A stretch of 64,000 nt of DNA from Anisus vortex (taxonomy: Eukaryota > Mollusca > Gastropoda > Planorbidae), in contig OX421502.1 of assembly GCA_949126835.1 (NCBI GenBank), positions 37,205,479 through 37,269,478 on the forward strand, written 5' to 3'. Position 1 is the stretch's first letter. Each line of letters opens with the position of its first letter. Positions 48,301 to 60,287 of this stretch are shown here, in pieces. The translations under genes and the position numbers were made by a program. Below the pieces are notes generated by a model. The model saw only the letters and a program-made list of their open reading frames with translations. It searched no databases and had not been told where the DNA came from.

Positions 48301-48785
48301 GAATGAAGAAATAAAAGAAACTAAGAAGTCTAAAAGAGAATAAAGCTATAAAGGAATAAACCTTATCTCTGGCACCCATGTGTAACATCAGAATCCCCAA
48401 TGTGGAAAAAAAAACAGCACACCTTCAGCGGGGCACCGTCTGCACGTGCAACAAGCTATGTGTGAAAGTAAATCATTCCACCATATTTGATTGGGCCACG
48501 ACATGTCAAGTGTGGTCAGCAGGTGTGTGGGTCACACCTGGACCACAAATGCTTTTATCAACGCACACGTGGGTTTGATGTGGTCCGGGTTTTGTTCGTT
48601 CACATTAATTTTTATATTCAGGGCCCATCTGTCTTAAGTTCAAATACTTTTTTTTTAACTTTATTAAAACAAAACAACAACTTTCCAATGATAAAATAGT
48701 ATCAACGAAACCTATTCTCCAACACAAAGTCCGTTTTAATATGTCCATTTTGTTACGCTAGTGCGGCGGATTTGTATTGTACGAA
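48301..48785. other. Unassigned spacer
   Basis: No recognised feature. Confidence 0.35.
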
Positions 48786-48786
48786 C

Positions 48787-49000
48787 CAAAGACTATAACA
48801 AGATGGCCCGCTTGCTCTATTTTTAGAGCTTATATATGTTCTTTTTTTTTCGTGCGCAGCCAATAAAGCTGTCTTCAAAGACTTCTACGCTCCTACGTTT
48901 GCATTAAAGGTTTCCGCTGTAAAAAAACTTTCAATTTTAATTTAAATTTTTGACATTGAGAAAATCATAGCGATTGAATAAAACGGAAGTTTACAATGCA
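48787..49000 (-). mobile_element. TIR-type MITE fragment related to 59905-60191
   Basis: Matches the complement of 59990-60191 (aaagactataacaagatggc, ctatttttagagctt, attaaaggtttccgctgta, gaaaatcatagcga). Only one end is present. Confidence 0.7.
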
Positions 49001-49020
49001 TAAAGAGAAATGATCTAAAT

Positions 49021-49187
49021 CAAGGATGTGCCACGAAACGGCCCGCCAAGCCTTTTAGTGTGGCCCCCGAAGAGCTTCTAACGGCATTTATCTAAATTTG
49101 TTGCATTGATAATGCAAATATATTTTCAGACTGTGTTGTATAAAATTTCACATGCGGCCTAAAGCAGAAAAATGTTGCATACTCCTG
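49021..49187. mobile_element. 167-bp hAT-like MITE
   Basis: Ends caaggatgtgccacg and, inverted, caggagtatgcaaca, with subterminal gcggcc/ggcccg. Flanked by 8-bp repeats atctaaat (49013-49020) and acctaaat (49188-49195), a 7/8 match. Confidence 0.7.
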
Positions 49188-49594
49188 ACCTAAATGAAGG
49201 TCCAACACAACGTGAAAAGAACTGAGTATAGGTCAAACAGAACCTGAACATAACTGAATATAATAGCGCTAAATTCGGCCAAGATTTAAACATTACGTGA
49301 ACAGAACTAAATACAGGTCATACATAACGAGCAGCCTCGCTTTGAAATCCGGGTGGTTTCAAATAATTATAAGACGAATAATATGTTTTGCATCAGCTTT
49401 GAATACATACTGTTAAAAATACTATTATATAATGTCAATTGAATTACGAAGTCCTTTTTGAAAGTTATTGTGTAAAAAATGAACCAATCAGGTGAGAGTT
49501 AGATGCTTTAATAATATATGAAGTCTGGCTAGTATAGGCCTACCGTTTATGTATATCGAACATTTTGTTTGTATTGTATTTAACTAATTAACTA

Positions 49595-50322
49595 AACCCA
49601 AACTAACAATGCAAAGTACTTAGGAGTAATAATAAATGATAGGTTATCTTGAAGTTCTCATATTGATAAAGTAATTGTTTTTTAATCTAACAAAACAATA
49701 GCTCGGCATCCGGGCGTGGAGTGGGTTGCCCTGAACAGACCAGGAATACCTTGTAAAAAGTCTCAAAACCCGGACGAGCCGAAGCTCTTAAGCCGGGGCG
49801 TAACGCTTTAGAAGTGGGTTTTTTAAAACCCTGTCCGGGGTCCAGCCACCCCACGGCACGCCGAAGGCGTGGCGTGCCATGTAAAAGGGAAGGATTCCGC
49901 AGGCCAGCGACCGTTCACTGCGGTTCCCCTAAGGATCATTATCGTGGTGGCTCTCCCGTATATCTGCATTGTCACCCGGTAGCACAAATCCTGTACTATA
50001 GTCACAGGCATCCAGGCACCGGTTGGGTCGTGAGACGGGGTTGCAGCATCCATTGCTTCCTCCCCACCGAGACCCGGTGGCCTCTCGGCAGTGCAATGGA
50101 TCTCGGACATGCTGCGGGGGCTGTCCCCCATGCGTTAGCCCGCCGGTGTTTCAAAGAAATTACTGGCGGTTTACACACTACGCCGCTTTGAGGCCCATGG
50201 GTACAGTAGGAATACCAGCAACTTATAACATCATGAATAAAAATGCAAGACTAGACTCGGACCACAGATGAACGTAAGACGCAATAATCTTCTTTATAGA
50301 AGGAGCTTCTATAATATATAAG
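49595..50322 (+). mobile_element. LINE-A copy with internal deletion, split by U456
   Basis: Upstream part encodes NAKYLGVIINDRLS, a stop, then SSHIDKV. After a deletion it resumes at the GI-x-x-W-x-GLP segment, is interrupted by U456 (49751-50207), and ends with the usual LINE-A tail. Confidence 0.82.
49751..50207 (+). mobile_element. U456 module, solitary copy with perfect 9-bp target duplication
   Basis: Flanked by aggaatacc at 49742-49750 and 50208-50216. Removing the 457-bp unit and one repeat restores the LINE-A sequence seen in other copies (accagg-aaaacc-agtaac type). This proves that the unit inserted as a discrete element with the same ends as in the tandem array. It is diverged from the array copies at several percent of positions, including runs such as gttttttaaaacc. 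Confidence 0.88.
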
Positions 50323-50531
50323 AAGACGATAAAAAGCATTTCTGGACAACTTTCAATACATTTAAACAGAAGTTTGTTGCTGTTGTGGTTTTTTAATTAT
50401 TATTTATCTGGTTAATGCCTTGGTGTATTCAGTACTAAAATATTTCTTTGAGTTATTTCCCTTTCGTTGATATTTTTATTTTAGGTTGTCGACTGACCGA
50501 AACTGTGGGAAACTATTATGGCTAGTTAAAG
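50323..50531. other. Unassigned spacer
   Basis: No recognised feature. Confidence 0.35.
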
Positions 50532-51963
50532 TAGAGATGGGAATCGAACCGAACCCGAACCGAACACACCGAACTCGAACTGTGGTTTCTAGCGAACCGA
50601 ACCGAACCCGAACTCTGCCGGTGACCGAACCAAACCGAACCCGAACTTTAAAGTGACGGACTCCGAACCGAACCGAACGAACTTATATAAAAGTAACAGA
50701 AACAAATATATTTATATCTTGTCACTAGCAAGCATTCGCCAGTAATGATAACATTTGTATTGATAGTAATAAAAAAAAGAATTATTTTTGTATAACCATC
50801 CCTTCCCCAACACCCTTTGATACATCGGCTTTCAGGCACATAGAAATGCGCGGCGAAAAAGAAAAACAAAACATTGCTTAAACAAACATCGACCGACCGT
50901 CAACGTAAGTGACCTAGATAAATGTGTCACAAAAGCATGATTGCTCTTCCCGCCTCTGTGACGTCATACTGCTTTTATCTTCTTTCCTATCTTCACCCCG
51001 CTTCCTAGCTGCCTTTACCCCACCAAAAAAAATTAGCGTGTTTATTCTAATAACAATCATTGATAACACGCCTTGACTTTTTTCCCAAGAGCTTGTTTTT
51101 GTTCATTCCAAAATTAGGATATTGGCTTTTATTTTTGAGAACCTAGGCATTCTAACTTGTTTTTGTTTTTTTTTACAGAAAAAATGAATATGTTTGTTTG
51201 TATATTACTGGCCAAATGTATTTTGCGAAGCGAAAAGAAGCCTAAAAGTATGTCAATTTCATTACTACAGCAGCGGCGCTGTGGCTAAAATTGAGTGAAT
51301 GAGTTACGTTGCAACTAGAGATTGGGGGGGGGGGTGAAGAGGTGTATATTTAACCTCACATTGGAAAACAAGATAAATTGACTAGACATCATGGTAAACA
51401 CTCCAGCCGCTTATTTTGAGTGAAAACAAAAATCCAGACTATATGGCATAGATGATAAACTGGCAGTGTGTGACAAAGAACATTACGGGGTGGGGGAGGG
51501 ACAAATTGTGTAATGTAGAGGGGTAAGGGCAAGTGATAGCACATTTAATGGTATAAGGAGGGAGGGAGATGACATTTTAAAGGGAAAATCTTGCACGTTA
51601 TGGGTAGGAGGGGAACAATAAAATAGCAGGTTTTTTTGCCTGTATGCACAGGCTCACCCTAAACAATTTAAATACTAATATTTCTTTTAAGTATGAAATT
51701 TGAAACGTAAACAATTGATAATAATATTACATTTTTAATATAATTTTTTTAAATCCTTGTTTTTGAAAAAAAAAAAGAAAAAAGGGTAGGGGGCGGGTAA
51801 ACAATAGGTCACAGAAACTATTTTGTTATAGTTTAACATTTCAGCTTACTTTTTAAGAGCTCAACTTGTCTTTTATGATATTTTAGAGCGTTATCACTGA
51901 TAACAATGAGCATTTTAAAAAAAAAATTGTTTCTGTAATGGCGAAAATTTTTTACATTCCTAT

Positions 51964-52070
51964 CACGTCGCTTACACCAGAAATACGTTACGTCGCTTAC
52001 ACCAGAAATACGTCGCTTACACCAGAAATACGTCGCTTACACCAGAAATATATTGCTTACACAAGAAATA
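51964..52070. repeat. 21-bp minisatellite
   Basis: About five units of tacgtcgcttacaccagaaa, directly left of the nested MITE. Confidence 0.88.
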
Positions 52071-52086
52071 CGTATACTAATTGTAT

Positions 52087-52667
52087 TAGAGGCCGACCGA
52101 ACTTCAGTTTCGGTTCTGCTTCGACGCCGAAAGTAGGCCAAGGGCCTCTTTCGGTGTGGTTTCGGTTTTGGCCGAAGCTAAAAAGTTTGCTTTCAGTTTG
52201 TTTTCGGCTTTGGCCAAAAGTGATATTGACTTTCGGTCATCAGCCGAATATCTTGCATTTGTCATTTTTATATTGTTTTGTCTAATTGTATCAAAATTTT
52301 GTCATAATATTTAAATACAAAAATCTAAAATAAAGTATGTATTGCCTTTTAGGTTATTAAATCTTAAAGAATATTCAAATCTGAAAAAAAATTATATATA
52401 AAAGGCCTAGGCTACATGTATATATATATAGCCTACAACAGTTTATTACAAGTTCTATGGTTTACTTAAAATGGAGTAGGCTACCATAAACTAGTTAATA
52501 TTTAAAATGTTTTGTTCGGAAAAGTAGGTGTTTTTTTTTTCGGTTTCGGCCGAAAGTGTTGTTAAACTTTTGGTTTCGGTTATGGTTTTAGCCAAAAGTT
52601 AATTTAGAACTTTCGGTATGGTTTCGTTTTCGGCCGAAACCAAATATTTGGTTTCGGTCGGCCTCTA
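52087..52667. mobile_element. 581-bp hAT-like MITE with TTTCGGCCGAAA-type repeats
   Basis: Inverted ends tagaggccgaccgaa are perfect over 15 bp and flanked by a perfect 8-bp duplication aattgtat (52079-52086 and 52668-52675). Subterminal regions carry repeated ttcggccgaa-like palindromes. A degenerate relative lies at 28395-28800. Confidence 0.9.
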
Positions 52668-53099
52668 AATTGTATTTCATATAACAGAAGACCCAGAAAT
52701 AACACTTAGGCCTATTGTTGTTTTTATTTGCATCAACCTATGTATAATTAATTGTGAGTTTTGAACATGCGACAGAAGATAAACATTATTTTAAATCAGT
52801 AGAAAATTCAGTTTTAGGCTAGGCTACTATTTTAAGATTTTTTATTTTAAAAAAAAAAGTTTAATTAAAACGCTAACATTGTAAGAGTTCAGTTGTTGTC
52901 GAACCGAACGGAACCCGAACTTAAATTATTACCGAACCGAACCGAACCCGAATTTTGTTTTTTACTAATCCGACCGAACCGAACCGAACCCGAACTTAGG
53001 GTCCTACCGAACCGAACCGAACCCGAACTTATGGTCTCACCGAACCGAACCGAACCCGAACTGCTAAATGAGGGTTCGATTCCCATCTCTAAGTTAAAG

Positions 53100-53150
53100 T
53101 CAGCGTTTCGGTGTCCATGGCTTACAAAGGGATTATGTAGCCATGGCAAA
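53100..53150 (-). mobile_element. SINE-A trace
   Basis: cagcgtttcggtgtccatgg followed by a gattatgtagcc segment resembles the SINE body complement; short and diverged. Confidence 0.45.
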
Positions 53151-53900
53151 ACATATGAGAGTTCTCTATTATTTAATCTCTGAACTCCCCCCCCCCCACC
53201 CTCCCTTTTCCGCTGTAGGCCTACTTGTCCATTTTCAAACGATTCCGTTCATTTAGATTTAACTCAAGATTACAATAGTGTAATGGAGAACTAGGTCAAA
53301 CTGTTCAATGAATCACTACCACCTATAGACCTATAGCTAAAGAGGGTGATGGCTTAGTGAATGAATATTAGAACTATACATAGATAAACCTACATGTAGG
53401 CCTATACTGTATAAATAGCCTACGTACGTATTGGGTCGTGATGTGCTCACACATAATACCAATAACCACATAGCTCTGAAATAATTCATTATTGCCAGTT
53501 TAATACAAGTATTGCTAAAACATAGTTCTATGTAGAAAAAAACTTAGCACTTCCTTATTCGCCCACAATATTTTTTTTTAAATAAATATTGTGTAATCTA
53601 AAGGTTTTGTTGAGCTTAGCCCCCCCCCCCCCTTTTTTTTCCCCCGTGTCTACATCGTAAAAGTCTGGTTGGGAAACTGCTGATGTGATTTGTAATAATT
53701 CTCAAGGCTAATAACTTCATTAGCGGCACACAGTCAACACGTAGGTCTATTCTTCAGAGAGTACTTGCGAAAAGCATTTTAGTACTTCAATATGTCTGCA
53801 TTATAGGCAGCCTCTTGGTTGAGTTTCAGTTAAAAGTCCATTTCCAGTCCTAAATATGTTTTGTGTCAACGCCTCTTCGTAAATATCTCCTACCAGCACG
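53151..53900. other. Unassigned spacer
   Basis: C-runs at about 53188 and 53620. No gene recognised. Confidence 0.35.
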
Positions 53901-53924
53901 CAGGAAGTCCGCCTTTCTAGCTCT

Positions 53925-54170
53925 GTGTGTGTTGTGCGCACCCGTGTGTGTGTTTCTATGCGTGTGTGTGTGTGTGTTTGTGCCTGTGGATATGTGTGTG
54001 TGTTCCTGGGCGCAGGTGTGTTTTCATTATTAGGGCCTACTGCCGACAAATTGAAAACACACGAGTTCATTGTGTGTGCATGTGTGAGTGTGTTGGTGCG
54101 TGTGTGTTTGTTTCTACGTGTGTGTGTGTGTCTGTTTATGTGTCTGTGTGTGTGTGTATGTGTGAATGGG
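53925..54170. repeat. (TG)n-rich imperfect microsatellite
   Basis: Interrupted tg/tgtgcg runs. The Cys/Val-rich plus-strand frames are repeat translations. Confidence 0.85.
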
Positions 54171-54604
54171 GTCCCAAAGAACAAAACTGTATCGATCCAC
54201 ACCCACGCATTACGTCACGTGAACCGAGCGGGCCAATTAAATGTCTCACAACCACCACCATCCCTTCCACCACTAAGGCCCCATCCTCACACCGATACAG
54301 ACAACAAAAATGAAAACTCTCTCAGAAACACTACTGCAAAGTTTCTCGTTTAAATGGGTAAGAAAAAATTATGATGATAATACAGAATAGAACATAAGGA
54401 GATCATAGTCAATATAGATCATACAGATCACATATTATACAGAATAGATCTATATGTTAAGAAGAGTATGTACCATTACAATATATAGACTGTATGGACC
54501 ATACATCATACAGAGTATAAATTTTAGGGGCTATATACAAATACAATACACATTCATGGTTAGGCAGAAAATAGATCATACAGAATAAAGAACTTACATA
54601 TTAC

Positions 54605-54833
54605 AGAACAGCGTTCACCAGTTTCAGGGACACGGCATACGAGGGTATGTGTGGCCAGCACAATGCCCGGTCGCCTTTACTTTACCCCAACTAGTGTCAG
54701 GTACCCATCCGAGCTGGGTAGACTCAGGGGCACCCTCAAGTCCAGGGAAAAAATCCTAGCCTGCAACAGGATTCAAACCCAGAACTTTCGGATGGCCAGC
54801 CGAACGCGCTGTCGCTCGGCCACCATGCCCCCT
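54605..54833 (-). mobile_element. SINE-A copy
   Basis: From gcgttcaccagtttcaggga through the body to the head, with complement of the A box (ccgctcggccaccatg-like order). Confidence 0.82.
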
Positions 54834-54837
54834 GCAA

Positions 54838-56690
54838 TATATACATCATACAAAATATATATCATACACATGTATCATACACATATATCATGCACATAAT
54901 CATACACATATATCATACACATATATCATACACATATATCATACACATATATCATACACATATATCATACACATATATCATACACATATATCATACACAT
55001 ATATCATACACATATATCATACACATATATCATACACATATATCATACACATATATCATACACATGTATCATACACATGTATCATACACATAAATCATAC
55101 ACATATATCACACACATGTATCATACACATATATCACACACATGTATCATACACATATATCATACACATATATCATACACATGTATCATACACATATATC
55201 ATACACATCTATCATGCACATATATCATACACATATATCATACACATGTATCATACACATGTATCATGCACAAATATCATACACATATATCATACACATG
55301 TATCATACACATGTATCATGCAAAAATATCATACACATCTATCATACACAGATATCATACACATGTATCATGCACATGTATCATGCACATGTATCATGCA
55401 CATATATCATACACATATATCATACACATATATCATACACATATATCATGCACACGTTATGTCATATAGAAAATATATCATAAACATATATCATGCAAAT
55501 ATATCATACACATATATCATACACATATATCATACACATGTATCATACACATGTATCATGCATACTTTATGTCATATAGAAAATATATCATTCACATATA
55601 TCATGCACACGTTATGTCATATAGAAAATATATCATACACATATATCATGCACACGTTATGTCATATAGAAAATATATCATACACATATATCATGCACAC
55701 GTTATGTCATATAGAAAATATATCATAAACATATATCATGCACATATATCATACACATATATCATACACATATATCATACACATGTATCATACACATGTA
55801 TCATACACATAAATCATACACATATATCACACACATGTATCATACACATATATCATACACATATATCATACACATGTATCATACACATATATCATACACA
55901 TCTATCATGCACATATATCATACACATATATCATACACATGTATCATACACATGTATCATGCACAAATATCATACACATATATCATACACATATATCATA
56001 CAAATGTATCATACACATGTATCATGCACAAATATCATACACATCTATCATACACAGATATCATACACATGTATCATGCACATGTATCATGCACATGTAT
56101 CATGCACATATATCATACACATATATCATACACATATATCATACACATATATCATGCACACGTTATGTCATATAGAAAATATATCATAAACATATATCAT
56201 GCAAATATATCATACACATATATCATACACATATATCATACACATGTATCATACACATGTATCATGCATACTTTATGTCATATAGAAAATATATCATTCA
56301 CATATATCATGCACACGTTATGTCATATAGAAAATATATCATACACATATATCATGCACACGTTATGTCATATAGAAAATATATCATACACATATATCAT
56401 GCACACGTTATGTCATATAGAAAATATATCATAAACATATATCATGCACATATATCATACACATATATCATACACATATATCATACACATGTATCATGCA
56501 CACGTTATGTCATATAGAAAATATATCATTCACATATATCATGCACACGTTATGTCATATAGAAAATATATCATACACATATATCATGCACACGTTATGT
56601 CATATAGAAAATATATCATACACATATATCATGCACACGTTATGTCATATAGAAAATATATCATACAAAACGTCGATGCATAATAAAGAT
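54838..56690. repeat. 13-bp satellite with 45-bp and about 0.7-kb higher-order periods
   Basis: Basic unit atatatcatacac (13 bp), with variants catgtatcat and catgcac. Superimposed 45-bp units carry gttatgtcatatagaaaata (e.g. 55611, 55656, 55701). Blocks recur after about 706-719 bp (55091 to 55810; 55591 to 56297). All plus-strand frames rich in Ile/His/Tyr/Thr are repeat translations. Confidence 0.95.
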
Positions 56691-56999
56691 TTACAAAAGA
56701 AAATTTAGACATTACGGAATAGAGGACTATAGATCATTCAAAATACATGAAACATACGGTGTAGAGATATACATAATGTAGATCAAGCTAAATATAAATT
56801 TAATAAATATTGAGTTTAAATCAAGAATTATAGATTAAGCAGCTATAAAGAAAAATATGTATATACAAGCTACATTGCCCGGCGTTGCGCGGGTGAAAAA
56901 AAAACAGGACTGTATTCGGTGCAGATTACAAATTTATAAACTACACTTTTTACCAGTTTTTGCCCATGGAAGACTTTCCTAATATCAAAACGTTTGCAT

Positions 57000-57371
57000 C
57001 AAGGTACCTTTCAATCTTTGGAACAACATACTTGAACATACATGTGTGAGCAAACATTTTCAAGAATGAAATACATAAAGAACAATTTGAGAACAAACTT
57101 GTCCGATGATAATCTCAGGTCAATGTTGATGTTATGGACATCAAATCTAAAGCCAGAAATGTTGGCTATTTGGCATCCAGGAAACAATTTCACCATTCCC
57201 AAGTGTAGTGCACCAATGTGTTATTAAAAATAACTGAATACAATAATATTAAATACATAATTAAAAACAACATCCATGTTTTTTTATTTGGACCTCGAGT
57301 GTGTAGTTGGTCCCCGAGCTGCTGTTTGATAGTTAATGCGGCCCTTGGGCTGAAAAGTTTAGAGACCCCTG
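57000..57371 (+). pseudogene. hAT transposase C-terminus and right terminus
   Basis: CEQTFSRMKYIKNNLRTNLS then LRSMLMLWTSNLKPE is the hAT dimerisation segment of GTF2IRD2/ZBED-like transposases. An insertion just upstream (about 57035) breaks the frame. The element ends with gttta-gagacccctg, i.e. an inverted cag-gggtctctaaac terminus, at 57371. No left end was found. Confidence 0.75.
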
Positions 57372-57965
57372 TGTTAGAGAGACATTGTATACAATAGTAA
57401 GAAGTCTACCGGCCCATCCATTCTTTATGTAGATCTCATTCAGATAATATATGCATAAATATGTGCATATGATTATCGGTATACTTAAGTATGCAAATAT
57501 TAATGACTGAGTAAACTAAAGAATAAAAATTGTTGTTTGTTTTTTGTCTTGTCCATTTTACTATTGCTTTTTTTATGACTTTTTTGTGTTTTGGTATTAG
57601 ACCCATACACTGTTGTTTTTCATTTTCCCTGTTTTGCTTTTGTTGTTTTTAAACACCTGGAAAACCCAATGTCCAGTTGTAACGTTTATCAATTTATCGT
57701 AACCAGCTGACCAGTGGTCTTCTAGAATTGGACGCCCCCCCCCCACCCTGTGATTTATAAAAGTTCCGTCACAGGTAGTGGTTTAAACTTCCAACACCAC
57801 ACCCAGGTTAAGTGGACAGCAGTCTTTTTTTTTTTTAAACGTCTGACATGAAACGAGGTCGTCTCCAAGCATGTAGCAGTGATTTTGTCCACAGGACTGT
57901 AACGACTGATCTGGGAGTGCGGATTCTGTCTCTGTTCATGAATGGACAACGAAAAATGGATTTGT
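57372..57965. other. Unassigned spacer
   Basis: AT- and T-rich; no gene recognised. Confidence 0.35.
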
Positions 57966-57984
57966 TTAAACTTTGTGTTGGCGC

Positions 57985-58105
57985 GTGTGAACGTGGTTTT
58001 GTGTGTGTTGATGTGCGTGCGTGTGTGTTTTGTTTGTGTGTGTGTAGGAGTGTGTGTGTGCGTGTGTTTTGTTTGTGTGTGTGTGTGTGTAGCTGTGTCT
58101 CTGTG
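57985..58105. repeat. (TG)n-rich microsatellite
   Basis: Interrupted tg runs, followed by C-run and CT/CA-rich patches to 58415. Confidence 0.85.
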
Positions 58106-58419
58106 CGTGCGTGTGTTTAAGTTTGATATGTTTGAGCTTAAACACAGTCGGTGGCGTACTTTCATCCCGTCCTTCCTTTGCCCTCCCCCCCCCCCGATCA
58201 GTAGTGGTCAAGCGGTCATTGGGTGTGTGTCCATTCCACAGGAAACCGCTGGCGAGTCTCTCTCTCTCTCACACACACACAGCCTCCCCCCTTTCTTCTA
58301 TAACCCCTCCTTCATTTTAACACCTTCCTTTCTTCCTCTTTCTGAATGAACGACTACGTGGTGTGTCCCCCACCCCCTGGCCATCCCCCCCCCCCACCCC
58401 CTTGACCCTCGACCCCCTT

Positions 58420-59900
58420 TCTCAAGCAGCTGAAGGCTCAAAGCTATGAATGAAGTCCGACAGAAATAGTGGACTGCCGTATTTCATGAATGGACAGGAC
58501 ACCTCAACCGAATAGAAGGAAAGGAAACGATGGGGGGGGGGGGGGGGTGAAAAGAGCAAACAACAGCTGGGAATATTGAATGTCACGTGACGTCTGGACC
58601 GGAAAACAAAATGTATTAAAAAAGGGAGAGGGGGGGGACAATGGGATGGGTCGGCAGCATTGGGGGCATCAGTGTCATAGAAATGGGTATTCCGTCTGAC
58701 AGATTTGACAAATGTTGCCAAATTTTGTTCATACACATTAACTGTAGACATAACAAAGACATAGAGATGGGACGCTGGAAGGAAAAATAGGAAAAGGGGA
58801 GGGGGGAGGGGGAATTCGTTTTTCTCTCCCGGAAAAACCAATCATGACACAAGGGAACTATGAACCCAAACGGCCAGTGCTGCCGTTTGCCGCCAGTAAA
58901 TGACATATTTTTCTTTCCTAGTCTTCCGGTTAATGGTGTAGGTGTATAGTGTAGACATCGTAGAACTTGAACATCGAACTAAATGGGACGACTAAGCGTT
59001 GTGCTTCTAACACAATCCCATGTCTGCGCCAAAGTGTCAAACTATACGCCACGTTTTTTAATGTGCTTCCTGTAAACAGCTCTCGCTGTATCGTTTACCT
59101 TTCATTCATTTCATTGATACGATCGCTAATTGATGACCCAAAGTATGTTGTGCAAAACCCAGATATTAAGGCCCTATACTTTGAGACAAACCTACCATCT
59201 TTCTCTTGCTGTTCTCAATCTGCGTGTCTGCATTCGCCATGCACGGTTACGGCTCGTCGAACCTAGGAACTCACTTTCCATTGATACATGAATGAAAGAG
59301 AGTAAACACTGGCTGCACCAGGGGCGTCTTATCTTAATTTATCTTCATTAAAATCGTATTCAAAATGTATTTGAAGACTGGAACTCGACACTGGAGCAAC
59401 AGCCAGCGAAGAGAAAAGGCTGAGGGTCGCAATGGATACCTCTTCTAGAAGTTCCAGAGACGTCAGCTCCGCTCCCCACTGGCCACGCATCCATTTTTTA
59501 AAGGTACCCGTTCATATTGACTGGCGTCTGCTAGATTTTATATCGGACGCCGCGTCACATTTCGCCAGTTACACAATGTGTGCACCTTTCGCCCTTTATA
59601 CTTTGTCTTGCCATTTGTGGACAACCCGTTTTTTTTTCATTTGAAAAATATCTCCAGTGTTTTTAAGGGCCAATGTTGAATGGGACAGCTTGAAAAGAAA
59701 ACACACACAAAAAAAACAGCGACATCACCTCAGGTTTAGTGACCTTGCACGATTCTATTCAAGGCTACTGGTAACTTTACAAAGATGTTGCATGACATTT
59801 TTTCTACAATGGATCTCACAGTTTGTGTACGCGTTCTGCTCAAACATTGACGATATGTCATGGACTCTGATGTTGAGATTCTCTTTTGTAATCCTAATAA
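58420..59900. other. Unassigned, mostly non-repetitive region
   Basis: Homopolymer G runs at about 58531-58547 and 58631. Otherwise complex sequence with no splice-supported exon that I can defend. The frames at 58967-59266 and 59432-59644 have no recognisable motif. Confidence 0.35.
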
Positions 59901-59904
59901 AACC

Positions 59905-60191
59905 AAAGACTATATAATAAGATGGACCGCTTACTTTGATATTTAATTTTCTGCTATTTGATAACTTGAAACACTTAGTGTTCGGAATTTTCGATCGTTC
60001 TAAGTCCTCTAGACTTCCTGTTTAGTAATTCGCTATGATTTTCTAAATGGAAAATTAAGATTAAAATCGAAAGTTGTATACAGCGGAAACCTTTAATGCA
60101 ATCGTAGGAGCGGAGAAGTCATTCAATACAGCCTTATTGGTTGCATATAAACTCTAAAAATAGAGTAAGCGGTCTATCTTATTAAAGACTT
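59905..60191. mobile_element. MITE with about 28-bp terminal inverted repeats
   Basis: Left aagactatataataagatgg and right end (inverted) aagtctttaataagatagac continue into a shared accgcttact. The interior is AT-rich. The superfamily is not clear because the target duplication cannot be placed confidently. A partial relative lies at 48787-49000. Confidence 0.7.
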
Positions 60192-60287
60192 AGCTAAAAC
60201 GGAGATTTGGTATTGATTACATCGAGTGCCTTAATGAATACAGTGTGTGCATGAACTTCAGTAATATATTGGGTGGAGGTAATACCA

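Larger units (their letters stand above)
50532..53091. mobile_element. hAT-like element with CCGAAC subterminal repeats
   Basis: A perfect 19-bp terminal inverted repeat (tagagatgggaatcgaacc) and a perfect 8-bp target duplication agttaaag (50524-50531 and 53092-53099). Both subterminal regions (50550-50690 and 52900-53065) are packed with ccgaaccgaacccgaactt units. The 2560-bp interior has no recognisable transposase and hosts a second element (52087-52667). Confidence 0.9.

Noticed and set aside
49751..50207. U456 as a solo LTR because near its ends it has tgta and taca
   Set aside because: The proven duplication borders lie 1-2 bases outside these tetranucleotides and the 9-bp duplication is too long for typical LTR integration.
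54890..56708. Overlapping plus-strand frames up to 212 residues rich in Ile-His-Tyr-Thr
   Set aside because: Translations of the 13-bp satellite in all three frames.
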